The position numbers and the translations under genes are program-made. From contig NC_035172.2 of NCBI RefSeq assembly GCF_001659605.2, forward strand, positions 22,985,973-23,049,972: a stretch of 64,000 nt of DNA, in the 5' to 3' direction. Every line of letters begins with the position of its first letter. The first letter of the stretch is position 1. The stretch is from Manihot esculenta (Eukaryota; Streptophyta; Magnoliopsida; Malpighiales; Euphorbiaceae). Shown here in pieces: positions 23,357 through 36,405 of the stretch. A model generated the notes under the pieces. It worked only from the letters and a program-made list of their open reading frames with translations. It ran no database searches and was not told the origin of the DNA.

Positions 23357-23806
23357 CTATGAGAGAGGCTTGGTCAGTGGATCTGCAATGTTGTCATTTG
23401 TGTCTACTTTGCATATTTTGATATCTCCTCTATTAATGATCTCTCGAATAAGGTGATATCGCCTGAGTATATGCTTAGATCTCTGATGAGATCTGGGCTC
23501 CTTTACCTGTGCTATGGCACCATTGTTATCACAATAAAGGTCCATAGGATTTCCAGTGCTGGGAACCATTCCCAACTCTGTGATGAATTTCTTCAACCAG
23601 ACTGCCTCTTTAGCTGCATCTGATGCTGCTATATACTCAGCTTCTGTTGTAAACTCTGCTACAGTGCTCTGCTTGGAACTTTTCCAACTAATAGCTCCAC
23701 TATTTAAAGTGAATACAAATCCTGACTGCGATCTGAAGTCATCTATGTCGGTTTGGAAACTAGCATCTGTGTAACCTTTTACAACTAGCTCATCTTCCAA
23801 ACCTCC
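23357..23806 (-). pseudogene. B: RNase H and pol C-terminus
   Basis: Copia RNase H: YTDASFQTD (catalytic D), the TEAEYIAASDA block (catalytic E) and YCDNNGAI (catalytic D), ending with the IADPLTKPLS signature. D1 separates it from the reverse transcriptase at 25372. Confidence 0.88.
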
Positions 23807-25366
23807 TGATAGAGCATATTTTAGTCCATTTTATCATTATGTTCTTGATGTTTATTTACATCTTTTCTACTTAATTTTGTGGTTTTAATCATGTTTTGCA
23901 GATATTAGGTGTAAAGAGACAATCTGGGGAAAATGCTCTTAAAACTGCCAAAGAGTGCCAAAAAAGGAAAGTTTTCAAATAAGGAAAGTGCAGAAGCAAA
24001 AGCAAATAAGGAAAGCTCAGTCAGAAGATTATTTGAAACTCAAATCGCAGATCTTTCTTTCCATGTTCAAAGATGTGCACACACTGCAGCAGTCATATCT
24101 TCCTACTTAGGCAGCAAGATTTCAAGAAGACGTACTTGCCTCTTCTACATTCAGCATTCAAAATTCAAATGAAGGCTCCACCTAAAAAGGAAAGACTGGA
24201 TAGATATCTTTCCTCTTCTGCAGAGCATCTGCGCGAGCCTCACTTTCCCTCTTAAGAGCTTGCCGCGCGCCACCTTCCTTCTGCAGTGCATCCAATGCGA
24301 TTCTTTCCTTTTCAGACACAACTTGGGCAGTAAGCAGCCTCTTGGGCAGCAAGTAAGGACCTAGAGCAACACTTTCAACTATAAAAAGACACATAAGGAG
24401 CCTCCCCATACCTTTTTCAACTCCCCCTTGGACACACCTACGGGACTGCAAGTGACACCACCTCTTCTTCTTCCTTTCTTTATTTTTGGTTTTTGTTTCA
24501 GCCATGAGTGGCTGAAACCTTTTATTCTAGTTGAAGATTGGTTGAAACTTAAGTTATTTTATGGATTGTGAGATCTGAACATAAACTGTTTGTCTTTGGT
24601 TTGTTCAATATTCATACAATTTCATGCTTGAATCTATTATTACTTTATTGTTTTGATCAAATTGGCCACTTGATTCTTGATTGCAAGGTAATTAATTGTT
24701 AGTTTGGATGATTTTAAGTCTGTAATTGCTTGAATTGTTCAAACATAAGAACACTTAGTGAAACAACTGAGAATTGTATAATCTAGCAACATCTCATGCA
24801 TTTGAATAGCTAGGATTGGATCTCTCTATCTCTTCATGCAATTAACAATTGTTTTGATGCCTAAGGCCCAAGGACGTTCCTTGGCAACTTGTTAATTAGT
24901 AATTAATTAGAGGACATTCCCTAATTAGTTTAATCTTAAGGAGAGACATGGTGGTGAGAAGCGTTTTCCATCTCCATAACTAATCTATTGAATCAATCAA
25001 AAGAACATAAGTTTCAATGATCAATCCAAACAACTGAAGTGAATCCAACTCTTCAACTAGACTTTTCTCATATTTGATTTCCCTTTTAATTTATTATTCG
25101 CTTATTTAATTGCTTTCAATAGTTGTTTAATTAAATCAATCTCAAAAATTCCTCCATTTTACTTTCAGTTTAGTTGGTTTTAGTTTTATCTCGTTTCAAT
25201 TTATTTTGCTTTCAGTTTCACTTTCAGTTAATTCTCTTGGTCTTGTTAAGAAAGATAGATAAGTTTTCAATTCTCTGTGGATTCGATCCTTTACCACTAT
25301 CTGCAGTAGTAATATTATTGATAACCGGAAAGGTTATTTTTGACCGGCTTCGACAACCGCGAGTCA
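23807..25366 (+). mobile_element. D1: D-family solo LTR in B pol
   Basis: 1560 bp, TGATAGAGCATATT to CGCGAGTCA. The flanks CCTCC (23802-23806) and ACTCC (25367-25371) are a target duplication with one mismatch. TATA at 24380-24387. A perfect 10-bp hairpin with a TGAG loop lies at 24495-24518. Confidence 0.92.
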
Positions 25367-25371
25367 ACTCC

Positions 25372-26386
25372 ATAAACTAGGAATGCATCCTTGTCTAAGG
25401 TACTTTAGGATATTCTTAACAGCTGTCCAGCGACTTTCACTGGGATCTGCCTGATATCTCCTTGTTGTGCTCAAGGCATATGAGACGTCTGATCTAGTAC
25501 ATAACATGGCATACATGATAGATCTAATAGCAGAAGCATAAGGAATCTTATTCATCCGTTCTCACTCATCAGATGTCATAGGACTTTGATTCTTGCTGAG
25601 ATGAATACCATGAGACATGGGCAAGAATCCTCTTTTGGAATCTTGCATGCTGAACCTTTTCAGCACCTTGTCAATAGAAGTACTTTGACTCGGACTGATT
25701 ATCCTCTTGGATTTATCCTTATAGATCTTAACACCAAGGATATATGCAGCCTCACCTAAGTCCTTCATTGAAAAAGAATTCCCTAACCAAGTCTTAACCT
25801 TTTACAAGGTAGGGATATCATTTCCAATGAGTAATATGTCATCCACATATAGGACTAGAAACACAACCGCACTCCCACTAACCATGTTGTAAACACAAGG
25901 TTCATCTTCATTCTTGATGAATCCAAAGTCCCTGACTGTCTCATCAAAATGAAGATTCCAGCTCTGAGAGGCTTGCTTCAATCTATAAATGGATCTTTGA
26001 AGCTTGCAAATCTTTCCAGAATTCTCAGGGATTACAAAACCCTCAGGTTGTGTCATGTACACATCCTCGAGCAAGTTTTCATTAAGGAAAGTTGTTTTGA
26101 TATCCATTTGCCATATCTCGTAATCATAGTACGCAGCAATGGCAATGAGAATTCTAACCGACTTAAGCATTGCAACTGGCGAAAAGGTTTCATCATAGTA
26201 TATACCATAAGTTTGTTTGAAATCTTTTGCAACAAACCTTGCTTTGTAGGTATGCACATTTCCATCCATGTTAGTTTTCTTCTTGAAAACCTATTTGCAA
26301 CCAATGGTCTTAACACCCTCAGGGGGATCAATTAATGACCAAAGTCGATTGTCATACATGTATTACATTTCAGATTTCATGGCAGA
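25372..26386 (-). pseudogene. B: reverse transcriptase, broken
   Basis: Minus-strand pieces at 25802-26269 (RLKQASQSW and YVDD, the latter at 25838-25849), 25562-25768 and 25364-25555 (the MYAMLCTRSDVSYAL connection region) belong to one copia reverse transcriptase. Stops separate them. D2 sits upstream, between integrase and reverse transcriptase. Confidence 0.88.
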
Positions 26387-26391
26387 AAGCC

Positions 26392-28340
26392 TGATAGAGC
26401 ATATTTTAGTCCATATTATCATGATCTTATTGATGTTTATTTACACCTTTTCTACCTAATTTTGTGGTTTTAATTATGTTTTGCAGATATTAGGTGTAAA
26501 GAGACAATCTGGAGAAAATGCTCTTAAAACTGCCAAAAAGTGTCAAATATGGAAAGTGCCAAAAAAGGAAAGTTTTCAAATATGGAAAGATCTAAATAAG
26601 GAAAGTTTTCTGATAAGGAAAGTGCCAAAAAAGGAAAGCGCAATCAACAGATTCTTTGAAATTCAAATTGCAGATTCTTCTTTCCTTATTGAGAAGGTGA
26701 AGCCAATTATGGAAAGTGTCAAATAAGGAAAGTTTTCAGAAAAGGAAAGTCCTCAAATAAGGGAAGTGCAGAAGCAAAAGCAAATAAGGAAAGCTCAGTC
26801 AGAAGATTATTTGAAATTCAAATCGCAGATCTTTCTTTCCTCATTCAAAGATATGCACACACTGCAGTAGTCAGATCTTCCTATTTAGGCAGCAAGATCT
26901 CATGAAGACGCACTTGTCTCTTTTGCGTTCAACATTCAAAATTCAAACGAAGGCTCCACCTAAAAAGAAAAGACTGGACAAATTCACTTTCCCTTCTACA
27001 TTCAATGACTGCGCTCCACTTCTTCTTCTGCAATCCGTGCGCATCCTTCCTCTTTTGAAGCTTGATCCGCACGCCTCCTTCCTTCTAGAGAATTTGCAAC
27101 GCGATTCTTTCCTTTTCAGCACTTTGGGCAGCCTCTTCACTAATTAGGAAGCAAGTATGACCTAGGGCAGCACTTTCAACTATAAAAAGACACATAAGGA
27201 GCCTCCACACAACCTTTAAGCCCCCCTTGGGAGGCACCTACGAGATTACATCTCTTCTTCTACATTTCTTCTTTTCTTTTATTTTTGGTTTTTGTTTCAG
27301 CCATGAGAGGCTGAAATCTTTTATTCTAGTTGAAGATTAGGTGATGCTTTAGTTGTTTTATGGATTGGGAGACTTGATCAAACATGGTTTATCTTTTGTT
27401 TATTCAATATTCATGCAATCTCATGCTTAATTCCATTGTTGCTTTGTTGTTTTGATCAATATGGCCAATTGATTCTTGATTGCAAGGTAATTAATTGTTA
27501 GTTTGGATAATTTTTAGTCCGTAATTGCTGAAATTATTCAAACATAAGAACACTTGGTGTAACGACTAAGGAATTGTATGATCTAGCAACATCTCATGCG
27601 TTCGAGTAGCTAGGATTGGATCTCTCTCTTTCTTCATGCAATTAACAATTGTTTGATGCCTAAAGCCCAAGGACATTCCTTGGCAATTTGTTAATTAGTA
27701 ATTAATTAGAGTACGTTCCCTAATTGGTTTAATGATAAGGAGAGACATGGTAGTGAGAAGCGTCTTCCATCTCCATAACTAATCTATTGAATCAATCAAA
27801 AGAAACTAAGTGTCAATGATCAATCCCAACAACTGAAGTGGATCCAATTCTTCAACTAGAGCTTTCTTATTATTTATTTCTCTTTTATTTTATTATTCGC
27901 TTATTTTAATTGCTTTCAGTAGTTTGTTAATCAAATCAATCTCAAACCCCCCATTTTACTTTTACTACAATTTATTTTTATTCCGCTTTCAGTTTATCTC
28001 ATTTTTAGTTTAATCCGCTTTCAGTTTATCTCGTTTTTAGTTTATTTGGCTTTCAGTTTTATTTTGTTTCAGTTTTATCTCGTTTCAGCTTTATCTCGTT
28101 TCAGTTTTATCTCGTTTCAGTTTTATCTCGTTTCAGTTATATTTGCTTTTAGTTTATTTCTCTTTCAGTTTTATTTTTGTTTCAGTTTATTTTTGTTTCA
28201 GTTAATTCTCTTGGTCTTGATAAGAAAAATAGGTAAGTATTCAATTCCCTATGGATTCGATCCTTTCACCACTATCTGCAGTTGTAAATCGTTCATAACC
28301 AGAAAGGTTATTTTTGACCGGCTTCGACAACCGCGAGTCA
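26392..28340 (+). mobile_element. D2: D-family solo LTR in B pol
   Basis: 1949 bp with a perfect target duplication AAGCC (26387-26391 and 28341-28345). It is longer than D1 because of an expanded array of AAATAAGGAAAGT-like words (about 26535-26770) and extra TTTCAGTTTATCTCG-like repeats (about 27985-28205). TATA at 27181-27188. Confidence 0.95.
27985..28205. repeat. TTTCAGTTT(T)ATCTCG-like tandem repeats in D2
   Basis: About a dozen imperfect 16-18-bp units of the form (G/T)TTTCAGTTTTATCTCG. Sister LTRs keep only two to five such units at the same site (for example 25165-25235), so the array has expanded in D2. Confidence 0.8.
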
Positions 28341-28345
28341 AAGCC

Positions 28346-29972
28346 ATTTCTCAGAATCTGGACCTGACACAGCCTTTTGATAGGCAGTAGGCTCATCTTC
28401 ATCAATGAGCAAATTTTCACGACTGTCAGTCATGAGAAATCCATGTCTCTCAAGATGATGATGTGTCCTATCAAATCTGCGTGGGATTTGTGTCACCTTT
28501 TCAGCTTCCAAAACTGTTTGTGGTTTTGGAAGTGGTTCTACTGGTGGTTCAATGCTCTCTTATGGTGCTTGAGTTTCTTCAAGTCGCACTGTACTCCTAC
28601 AGAATCTCTGAGAGATAAATTCCTTTTCTAAAAAGGTACCATTTCGAGCAACAAACACTTTGTTCTCTGAGGGAATATAGAAATAGTATCCTTTAGTTTC
28701 CTTAGGATACCCCACAAAATTGCACTTGATAGATTTTGGAGCTAGCTTATTTGAAATTGGGTGTTTTACATAAGCCTCACAACCCCAAACCTTGAGAAAA
28801 GACAAACTGGGCATTTTGCCAGTCCATAACTCATATGGTGTCTTTTCAACCGCTTTTGATGGTACTCGGTTTAAAATGAATGTAGCTGTTTCCAAGGCAT
28901 AACCCCAAAATGATAAAGGGAGATTTGTTTGACTCATCATAGATCGAACCATATCGAATAAAGTTCGATTTCTCCTTTCAAAAACACCATTCCATTGTGG
29001 AGTTCCTGGAGGAGTTAATTGTGAAACAATTCAACAATTTCTAAGATGTTCATCAAAATCTTGGCTCAAATATTCACCACTTCGATCAGATTGAAGCATT
29101 TTAATAGTTCTACCAAGTTGATTTTGTACTTCATTTTGAAAAGTTCTAAACATTTCAAATGATTCATGTTTATGTTTCATTAGGTAGACATAGTCATACC
29201 TACTGAAATCATCAGTGAATGTAATGAAGTACTGATAACATCCCCTGGCACTAATGCTTAGTGGGCCACATACATCTATATGTACTAAGCCCAATAAGTC
29301 TGAAGCCCTTTGACCTTGTCCAGTAAAAGGGTCCTTTGTCATCTTACCAAGCAAACAAGATTCACAATTTTCAAATGATTCAAAATCAAATGAATCTAAT
29401 AAACCATCCTTATGGAGCTTAGATATGCGATTCTCATTTATATGGCTAAGACGATAATGCCATAAATATATTGGGTTTAACTCATTTGGCTTAGTTTTCT
29501 TAGAAGTTATGTTATAGATATTGTTGTCTCTAGAATCATCTAGATTAAGGGCATAAAGGCCATCATAAGAATTTGCAATACAATAAAGCAAATCTTTATT
29601 ATAAATGGAGCATTTCTTATTCTTAATAAGAAATGGAAAACCTTCATCGTCCAAAACATAAACTGAAATAATATTCCTACTCAAAGTAGGAACATAAAAG
29701 CAATTATTCAAAATTAACAAAAGCCCATTGGACAAAACAAGTTCATAAGTCCCTACGGCTAAAGCAGCAACTCTTGCTCTATTGCCTACATATAGGTCCA
29801 CATCGCCCTTTTTAAGTTTTCTACTCGTTTTGAGACCCTGCACATTTGTACAAATGTGAGAACCACATTCGGTATCTAATACCCATGAAGTAGAAATAGA
29901 TAAATTAATATCTATAACATAAATACCTAAAGTCGTAGTCTCACTACTCTTCTTCTTCTTGCACTCATCCAA
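28346..29972 (-). pseudogene. B: protease and integrase, broken
   Basis: The protease motif reads LDTECGSH where DTG is expected. The integrase zinc site (WHYRLSH...CESCLLGK) is present. The core has the first D in HIDVCGP and the second in QSDRSGEY. A TGA at about 29031 precedes the third catalytic position (FERRNRT), and further stops follow at 28560. Conserved integrase C-terminal text continues to 28560 and an acidic linker to D2. Confidence 0.88.
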
Positions 29973-30794
29973 AAAGAGTTTACAATTTCTCTTCCAATGC
30001 CCTGGTTCCTTGCAATGGAAGCAGATTCCTTGCTTAGGAACTATTTCCTTAGGAACTTTTGCCTTGGCTTGCGGTTTAGGCTTGCCTCATCCCTTAGGCC
30101 CATTACCACCTTTAAACTTGGGCTTCCCCTTATTTTTCATGGGCGCACCCTTATTGACATTCAAAATTTGCGTAGGCCTGTTCTTGACATTTACCTCAGC
30201 TATTTTTAGCATCCCATGCAGCTCAGGAATGGATTTCTCCATGTTGTTCATGTTATAGTTCATGACAAACTGAGAAAAACTGTCAGGTAAAGAATGTAGG
30301 ATCAAATCCGTGGAGAGTTCTAAGCTTAGAGGATAGCCAAGCCTAGCAAGGTGATCAATGTAGCCTTTCATTTTCAAAACATGAGCACTAATTAATTCAC
30401 CTTCAGCCATTTTGTAATCATGCAATGCAATGGTTGTTTCATACCTATCCTGCCTTGCTTGCTGTTGGAAAGCCTGTTTGAGATGGACACTCATCTCATA
30501 GGCCTAAAGGTGCTCCAGATCCTTCTGAAGTTCTGGGCACATAGTTGCCAACATAAGACATCTAATGTCATTAGAATCATCCATATGCTTCTTATGTTTG
30601 TTCTTAACAGCATTAGTAACATCAGCAGGCGGTGGTTCAGGGATAGCTTCATCAAGCACATAGGACTTTTTCTCTTGCTTGAGAACAATTCTCAAGTTTC
30701 TAAACCAGTCAACAAAATTAGTCCCATTTTCTTTCAGTTTATCCTTCTCAAGGATGGATCGCAGTGATAAAGTGGAATTGTTATTAGCAGCCAT
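29973..30794 (-). pseudogene. B: gag, with stops
   Basis: Starts MAANNNSTLSLRSIL at 30794 and shows the copia gag (UBN2-type) region. An in-frame TAG at about 30504-30506 and a TGA near 30084-30086 break it. A zinc knuckle of the form CX2CX4HX4C lies between the second stop and 29972. The frame otherwise runs on into protease. Confidence 0.85.
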
Positions 30795-32208
30795 AATGAT
30801 CTATAAAATATGCAAATATGATCAATTTAGTAAATTAATATTGAGGTGATAATAATTTCCCACTAAAATACAACCCTCAAAAAGAATTATTACAATAATA
30901 ATATTTTAGTGGGCTAAGATCCATATTTCACCTAATTCCGAGTCAGCTTTGGCATGACGCTTAGAATTAAGTTATTTAGGTAGGTAACTCCTTACTAATT
31001 ACATCTAATGTAACTCTTAGATTATGAGGTGTTGACATCATATGTCAAATGTATGTTATACCCCATTTAATGCCTTAGGCCCAAAACCGTTTTGATAGCC
31101 TAATTAAGCCCAACCAAAATTAAATAAATGAGTAACTATTACTCATCCTATCTTACTAAGATAACCTAAGCACCTTGCTTTGGCAAAACTTGCATTTTGG
31201 TGATCTTAGTCTTGATAGGTATTTAATACATGGGTGGCATTAAACTTAAAATTTTAGAGTGAGGGTTCAACTTTCAATTTTAATTATGTTATCTTGCATT
31301 TATATATCATAGCATCCTATATGCATACATATATATAAATTATCATGCATAGCATCACATACTAATATATGACAGAATATATAAACGTGCATGACCAAAA
31401 TCTAAAATGATCTTCACAAGCCAATATAAAGATCATAAAGGGAAACCTAGGTGTAATCCTATTACATTAGTTGCAATGGAACATGTCTTTATATCTTGAG
31501 CTTGCTTGTCCACACCATGGAATCTACTCGTCATTGGAGGCAACTCCACCATCACCATGGAAGCACGAGTCTTGACTCCTCCATCTTATGGATCTCCATT
31601 TACAAAATATAAAGAAGCCTATACTATTACATTAAAATAAACGACGCACAGGCCGTATTTAAAAATTACATCCCATAAAAACCAATCTCATAGGTTAATA
31701 AGGCCATGCTATGTATCATGCCAAGACACCACATAATCACAACATATTTCATACAAACATGTTATAAACTTATTATCTTAAAGTTTATTTTGTTGCGGGA
31801 ATGATATCTAAGGCGCTACGCACACGGCGGTCCCTCTAAACAGAACCATTAATTGCATTAACAGATTACCGCCTAAATCCCCTTATTCTGCATATCAGTC
31901 AGATTGATTTTACTGATCTTAACAGTATTTGTTTGATCATATCAAACAATCCTGACTATACAGAAAATGATACCATTGTTTATTAATCATATTAACAAAC
32001 AACAGTAACGCATATGTGTGGGTATACTTTGTGAAAACGATTTTCACATAAAGCCTATAGATATTAAGGATTCATATCACATATAAATCTATCATTTTTT
32101 GACATCATATGTAAAACGAACTATACGATTTAATTACCATGCCATTCTAGCAAATTTATATCACATATAACACATCAAACATAGCATATTCGACTTAAAC
32201 CAAGAGCA
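30795..32208. other. B: untranslated leader
   Basis: 1.4 kb between gag and primer site, AT-rich, without a recognisable ORF or RNA. Confidence 0.6.
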
Positions 32209-32228
32209 CAGGTTGGCTCTACTACCAC
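32209..32228 (-). other. B: primer binding site (degenerate tRNA-Met type)
   Basis: The minus strand reads GTGGTAGTAGAGCCAACCTG next to the LTR. The usual core TGGTATCAGAGCC is altered to TGGTAGTAGAGCC. Confidence 0.65.
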
Positions 32229-32410
32229 TGTTAGAAAACCTAGAGATTTACTGCAACCCAAACATGCAGTGAAAAAATTAAAATCTCTGATTTCCTTCCC
32301 GGGATCTGTGTGCTTCGAAAGGAAGGATAAGCTACTAACCTGTTAGACTCGACAAGAAGATACAATCCCAGACTCAAGGTGCTACTTTTTCAATGAACAC
32401 CCGCTATGAT
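32229..32410 (-). repeat. B: 5' LTR, first segment
   Basis: Matches the first ~190 bp of the 21803 LTR, then is interrupted by D3. The LTR resumes at 36406. The equivalent of 21995-22384 is missing. Confidence 0.88.
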
Positions 32411-35400
32411 TGACTCGCGGTTGTCGAAGCCGGTCAAAAATAACCTTTTCGGTTATCAACAATATTACTACTGTAGATAGTGGTAAAGGATCGAATCCAC
32501 AGAGAATTGAAAACTTATCTATTTTTCTCGACAAGACCAAAAGAATTAACTGAAAGCACAACTGAAAGCAAAATAAACTGAAATGAGATAAAACTGAAAG
32601 CAAACAGACTGAAAGTAAAATGGGGGGGGTTTTGAGATTGATTTAATTAAACAACTACTGAAAGCAATTAAATAAGCGAACAATAAATTAAAAGGGAAAT
32701 CAAATATGAGAAAGGTCTAGTTGAAGAGTTGGATTCACTTCAGTTGTTTGGACTGATCATTGAAACTTATGTTCTTTTGATTGATTCAATAGATTAGTTA
32801 TGGAGATGGAAAACGCTTCTCACCACCATGTCTCTCCTTAAGATTAAACTAATTAGGGAACGCCCTCTAATTAATTACTAATTAACAAGTTGCCAAGGAA
32901 CGTCCTTGGGCCTTAGGCATCAAAACAACTGTTAATTGCATGAAGAGATAGAGAGATCCAATCCTAGCTACTCAAACGCATGAGATGTTGCTAGATCATA
33001 CAATTTCCTTAGTTTTTACACCAAGTGTTCTTATGTTTGAACAATCCAAGCAATTACGGACTTAAGATTATCCAAACTAACAATATATTACCTTGTAATC
33101 AAGAATCAAGTGGCCAATTTGATCAAAACAACATAGCAATAATAGAATCAAGAATGAAATTGTATGAATATTGAACAAACCAAAGACAAACAGTTTATGT
33201 TTAGATCTCACAATCCATAAAATAACTTAAGTTTCAACTAATCTTCAACTAGAAATAAAGGTTTCAACCACTCATAGCTGAACCAAAACCAAAAATAAAA
33301 GAAAAGAAGAAAGGTAGAAGAAGAGAAGAGGTGGGCGTCGGTCCTTGTGCAATCCGAGAAGGAGAGACATGAAGAGTTGGGGAAGAGAGGCTCTCAGCTG
33401 GTTTATGTGCTTCTTAAATAAGTTTAGATGCTGACCTTGCTGCCCAAGAGGTACTTGCTGCCCAAGTTGTGTTTGAAAAGGAAAGAATCACATTGCAGGG
33501 TCTTCAGAAGGAAGGAGGCACGCGGACGACTCTTAAGAAGGAAGGTAGGCGCGGGGAAAGGTTGTGCAAAAGGGAAAGATATGTTGTCCAGTCTTTCCTT
33601 TTTAGGTGGAGCCTTCGTTTGAATTTCAAATTTTGAATGTTGAATGCAAAAGAGGCAAGTGCATCTTCTTGAAATCTTGCTGCCTAAATAGGAAGATCTG
33701 ACTGTTGAGGTGTCTGCACATCTTTAAACAAGGAAAGAAAGATCTGCAATTTGAATTTCAAATAATCTGCTGACTGTGCTTTCCTTATCTGTTTTTGCTT
33801 TTGCACTTTTCTTATTTGAAAACTTTCCATATTTGAAAACTTTTCTTATTTGGCACTTTTTGGCAGTTTTAAGAGCATTTTCACCGGATTGTCTCTTTAC
33901 ACCTAATATCTGCAAAACAAGATTAAAACCACAAAATTAGGCAGATAATATGTAAATAAACATCAATAATATCATGATAAAATGGACTAAAATATGCTCT
34001 ATTAAATACCCCTACACCTAGCCTTTTGCTTGTCCTCAAGCAAATAAACATAGTCAAACAAGTTTTTTTTGCTACTTGATCCTTATTTCCACTTAAGCTC
34101 TTACTCTAAACCCCTATTTTGAATCATTGCAGTGAAGAATATATGCATCAAGGTTACTCACCTTCTTTCCTTATTTCCCTTTATTTACCATGGCTAGGAT
34201 TTGTTTTACTCAAGAGAGAGATTACACATACACATGCTATTGTTTAGTTAAGACTTTTTCTAGTTTTCAGAGTGATTTGCCCTTACCTTGAAGTACTTTT
34301 TTCAGCCTTTTGGACTTAAGTTTTGCTTGAAAAAGTCACCAATCTTTTGACGTGAACGTACATATTAGTGATACCCACCCCCAGTTACTCAGTTGGTCAC
34401 CTGTTTAAGTGGCTACTAGCTCTATTCATAGTCTTTCAACCATTGGAACAGTTTTCAATTTGTGCTCATAAAGTCTAGGCCTTTGCCGAAATCCTTTGAT
34501 CAATGTATTGGGCAAATCAACACCAATTGTTAAAACAAGTCATGTTAAGTTCATTCACACAACTTTCAATTCATTCTCTCTAATGAGTGTCATCAATATA
34601 TTTTTCACCATGGCAAGCTCAACGATTCAATTCAAAAGGCAATTCTCAAACACGAATACAACTCACTGCAATTGATTCAACTTAAGTTTAAAGAGTCATC
34701 ACATCAATGGAGTCATGGAAAGAAAGCTCATCCAAGATAGTCTATAAGTTTGAGTAGAGCAATCAAAATGAAGAAGACCGTGGTTGTATGTGTTATTGAA
34801 AGCAAAAACGGAAAAAAAATTGAAAAAAAAAATCAAACTGTGGCTAGCTATTCTTATGCAGAACTGAAAGAAGACAAACTGAAAGAAGACTGAAAGGAAA
34901 ATAGCACAAGCTGAAAGAAAAAAGAAAAAAAACATTGCAAAACTGAAAGAAGGGAAAATCGCAAAATTGAAAGGAAAAAATCAGAGATATGCACGCTCAC
35001 ACCTAATTCATGCATTGTCCTCAATGTATAAGAAACATAAAAGAGCAAAGGAAACTGAGTACTCCCCTAGTGTGGGGTGCATAGTGCAATTCACTTGATC
35101 AAGGCTCAAGTAATTGGGGAAGGGAAAAGGGTCCCAACTGAATTGAGTGAAAAGTGTAGCGCTCCTTTTGATATGGTCATAATCCATCCTATTTTTTCCA
35201 TGTACTCATGAAGTAACATGATTAGCTTCTCCTCTTTCAGATGAGGTGTGCCTCTAGCCCTTATGTTTGCATTTTTTAGCACTTCCAACTTGAATTCATA
35301 TTTCTCCATAGGTGGCTGCAATTTGGTACTGAATTTGGACAAAACAAACTCTACCTTATCCAGCAGTTTAGGCAAGCACTGATCCGCATGCTCCTTTGGT

Positions 35401-36405
35401 TTGGGTGCTTGGACTACCATTTGTTCCTTGTGTGCATGTGCTGTTTGCATTGGATGAATGGCAGAATTAGTTTCAGTTGCCTCCTTCTGTGCAAGATTGG
35501 TCTGCAGTGGAAGGCTGGAAGGAGTTTCATACGATGGAAGTCGAATAGGTGCCAAGGGAAGTGTTGCAGGACTGTCCTGCGATCCAAGCCGGGGTGGTTC
35601 GGTTGCAGTTCCCTCTGTCTGCGTAAGGCAGATCTGAAGAGGTGTGACTGGCTCTCCCTTGTTCTGCGCATGGTTGCAGTCCACCTGTTGGATGCAACAG
35701 ACAGTGTCCTTCAGTTCTGGCTCTTTCTAGCTCTCTTCCCTGCAAAGATCATTGTTCAGAATATCATCTTGATTTATATCAAAAATATCTTTGCTCAAAC
35801 AATCAATGATATCTAAACTATCAATAAGTTCTATTTGACTGGTTTGTTTGGACAAACAGTATTCTGGTTGTTTCTCTTCAGCAACTTGTTATTGTGCTTG
35901 CGAACTTTCATCATCAGCCTTGGCATCTTGAAGCTCTTCCTCTCTTCTTAACATGATTGCATTTAATGAGGTGGCCATTTGTCCTATCTGCTGTTCAAGG
36001 CTTTGCGCAGAAACTATCAATGTCTTTATCATCTTCTCAAGGTGCTGATTGAAACTTGGAGGTGCTGGTTGGGCTTGATATCCTTGATAATCCTGGTAGT
36101 CGTTAGCCCCTGCATAACTGAAGTCTGGATAATCTCTCCAACCTAGATTGTATGTGCTATAGTATGGATCATGTCTTGGCTGTTCATAGAATCCTCAAAA
36201 TGTATGTCTAGGTTGACTATTGAATCCTCCAAATGCATGCACTGGTTGGTCATACTCATAAAGTGTAGGACATTGATCAGTTGGGTGTCCTACATATGCG
36301 CAAATCCCACATGGTCTGATTCGCTGAAGTTGTTGGGCTTGTTGGACTCGACCTATGACAAAACTTTTCATAATAGAGGTTAGTTCAGAAATTTGAGTAG
36401 TGACA
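32411..36405 (-). mobile_element. D3: truncated D-family element in B's 5' LTR
   Basis: A complete D 3' LTR (32411-34004) plus 2.4 kb of internal sequence up to 36405. The D 5' LTR, the primer site and about 390 bp of the host LTR are gone, so one deletion removed them together. The internal half matches D5 (57345-59652). Confidence 0.85.
35106..36400 (-). pseudogene. D3: internal ORF (gag-like end plus unknown tail)
   Basis: Homologous to the ORF of D5. The readable part at 35106-35684 has repeated Pro/Gln-rich segments of the pattern PLQ..L.Q.E and a tail NANIRARGTPHLKEEKLIML...HFSLNSVGTLFPSPIT that is almost identical in D5. Upstream frames carry the CAYVGHPTDQCP-type knuckle region (about 36260-36310), with stops. 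I do not recognise the tail. Confidence 0.55.

Noticed and set aside
24182..24505. 107-codon minus ORF and its relatives at 33428, 40980, 56699 and 60679
   Set aside because: They are translations of the D LTR around the TATA and leader; frames differ between copies and no domain is visible.
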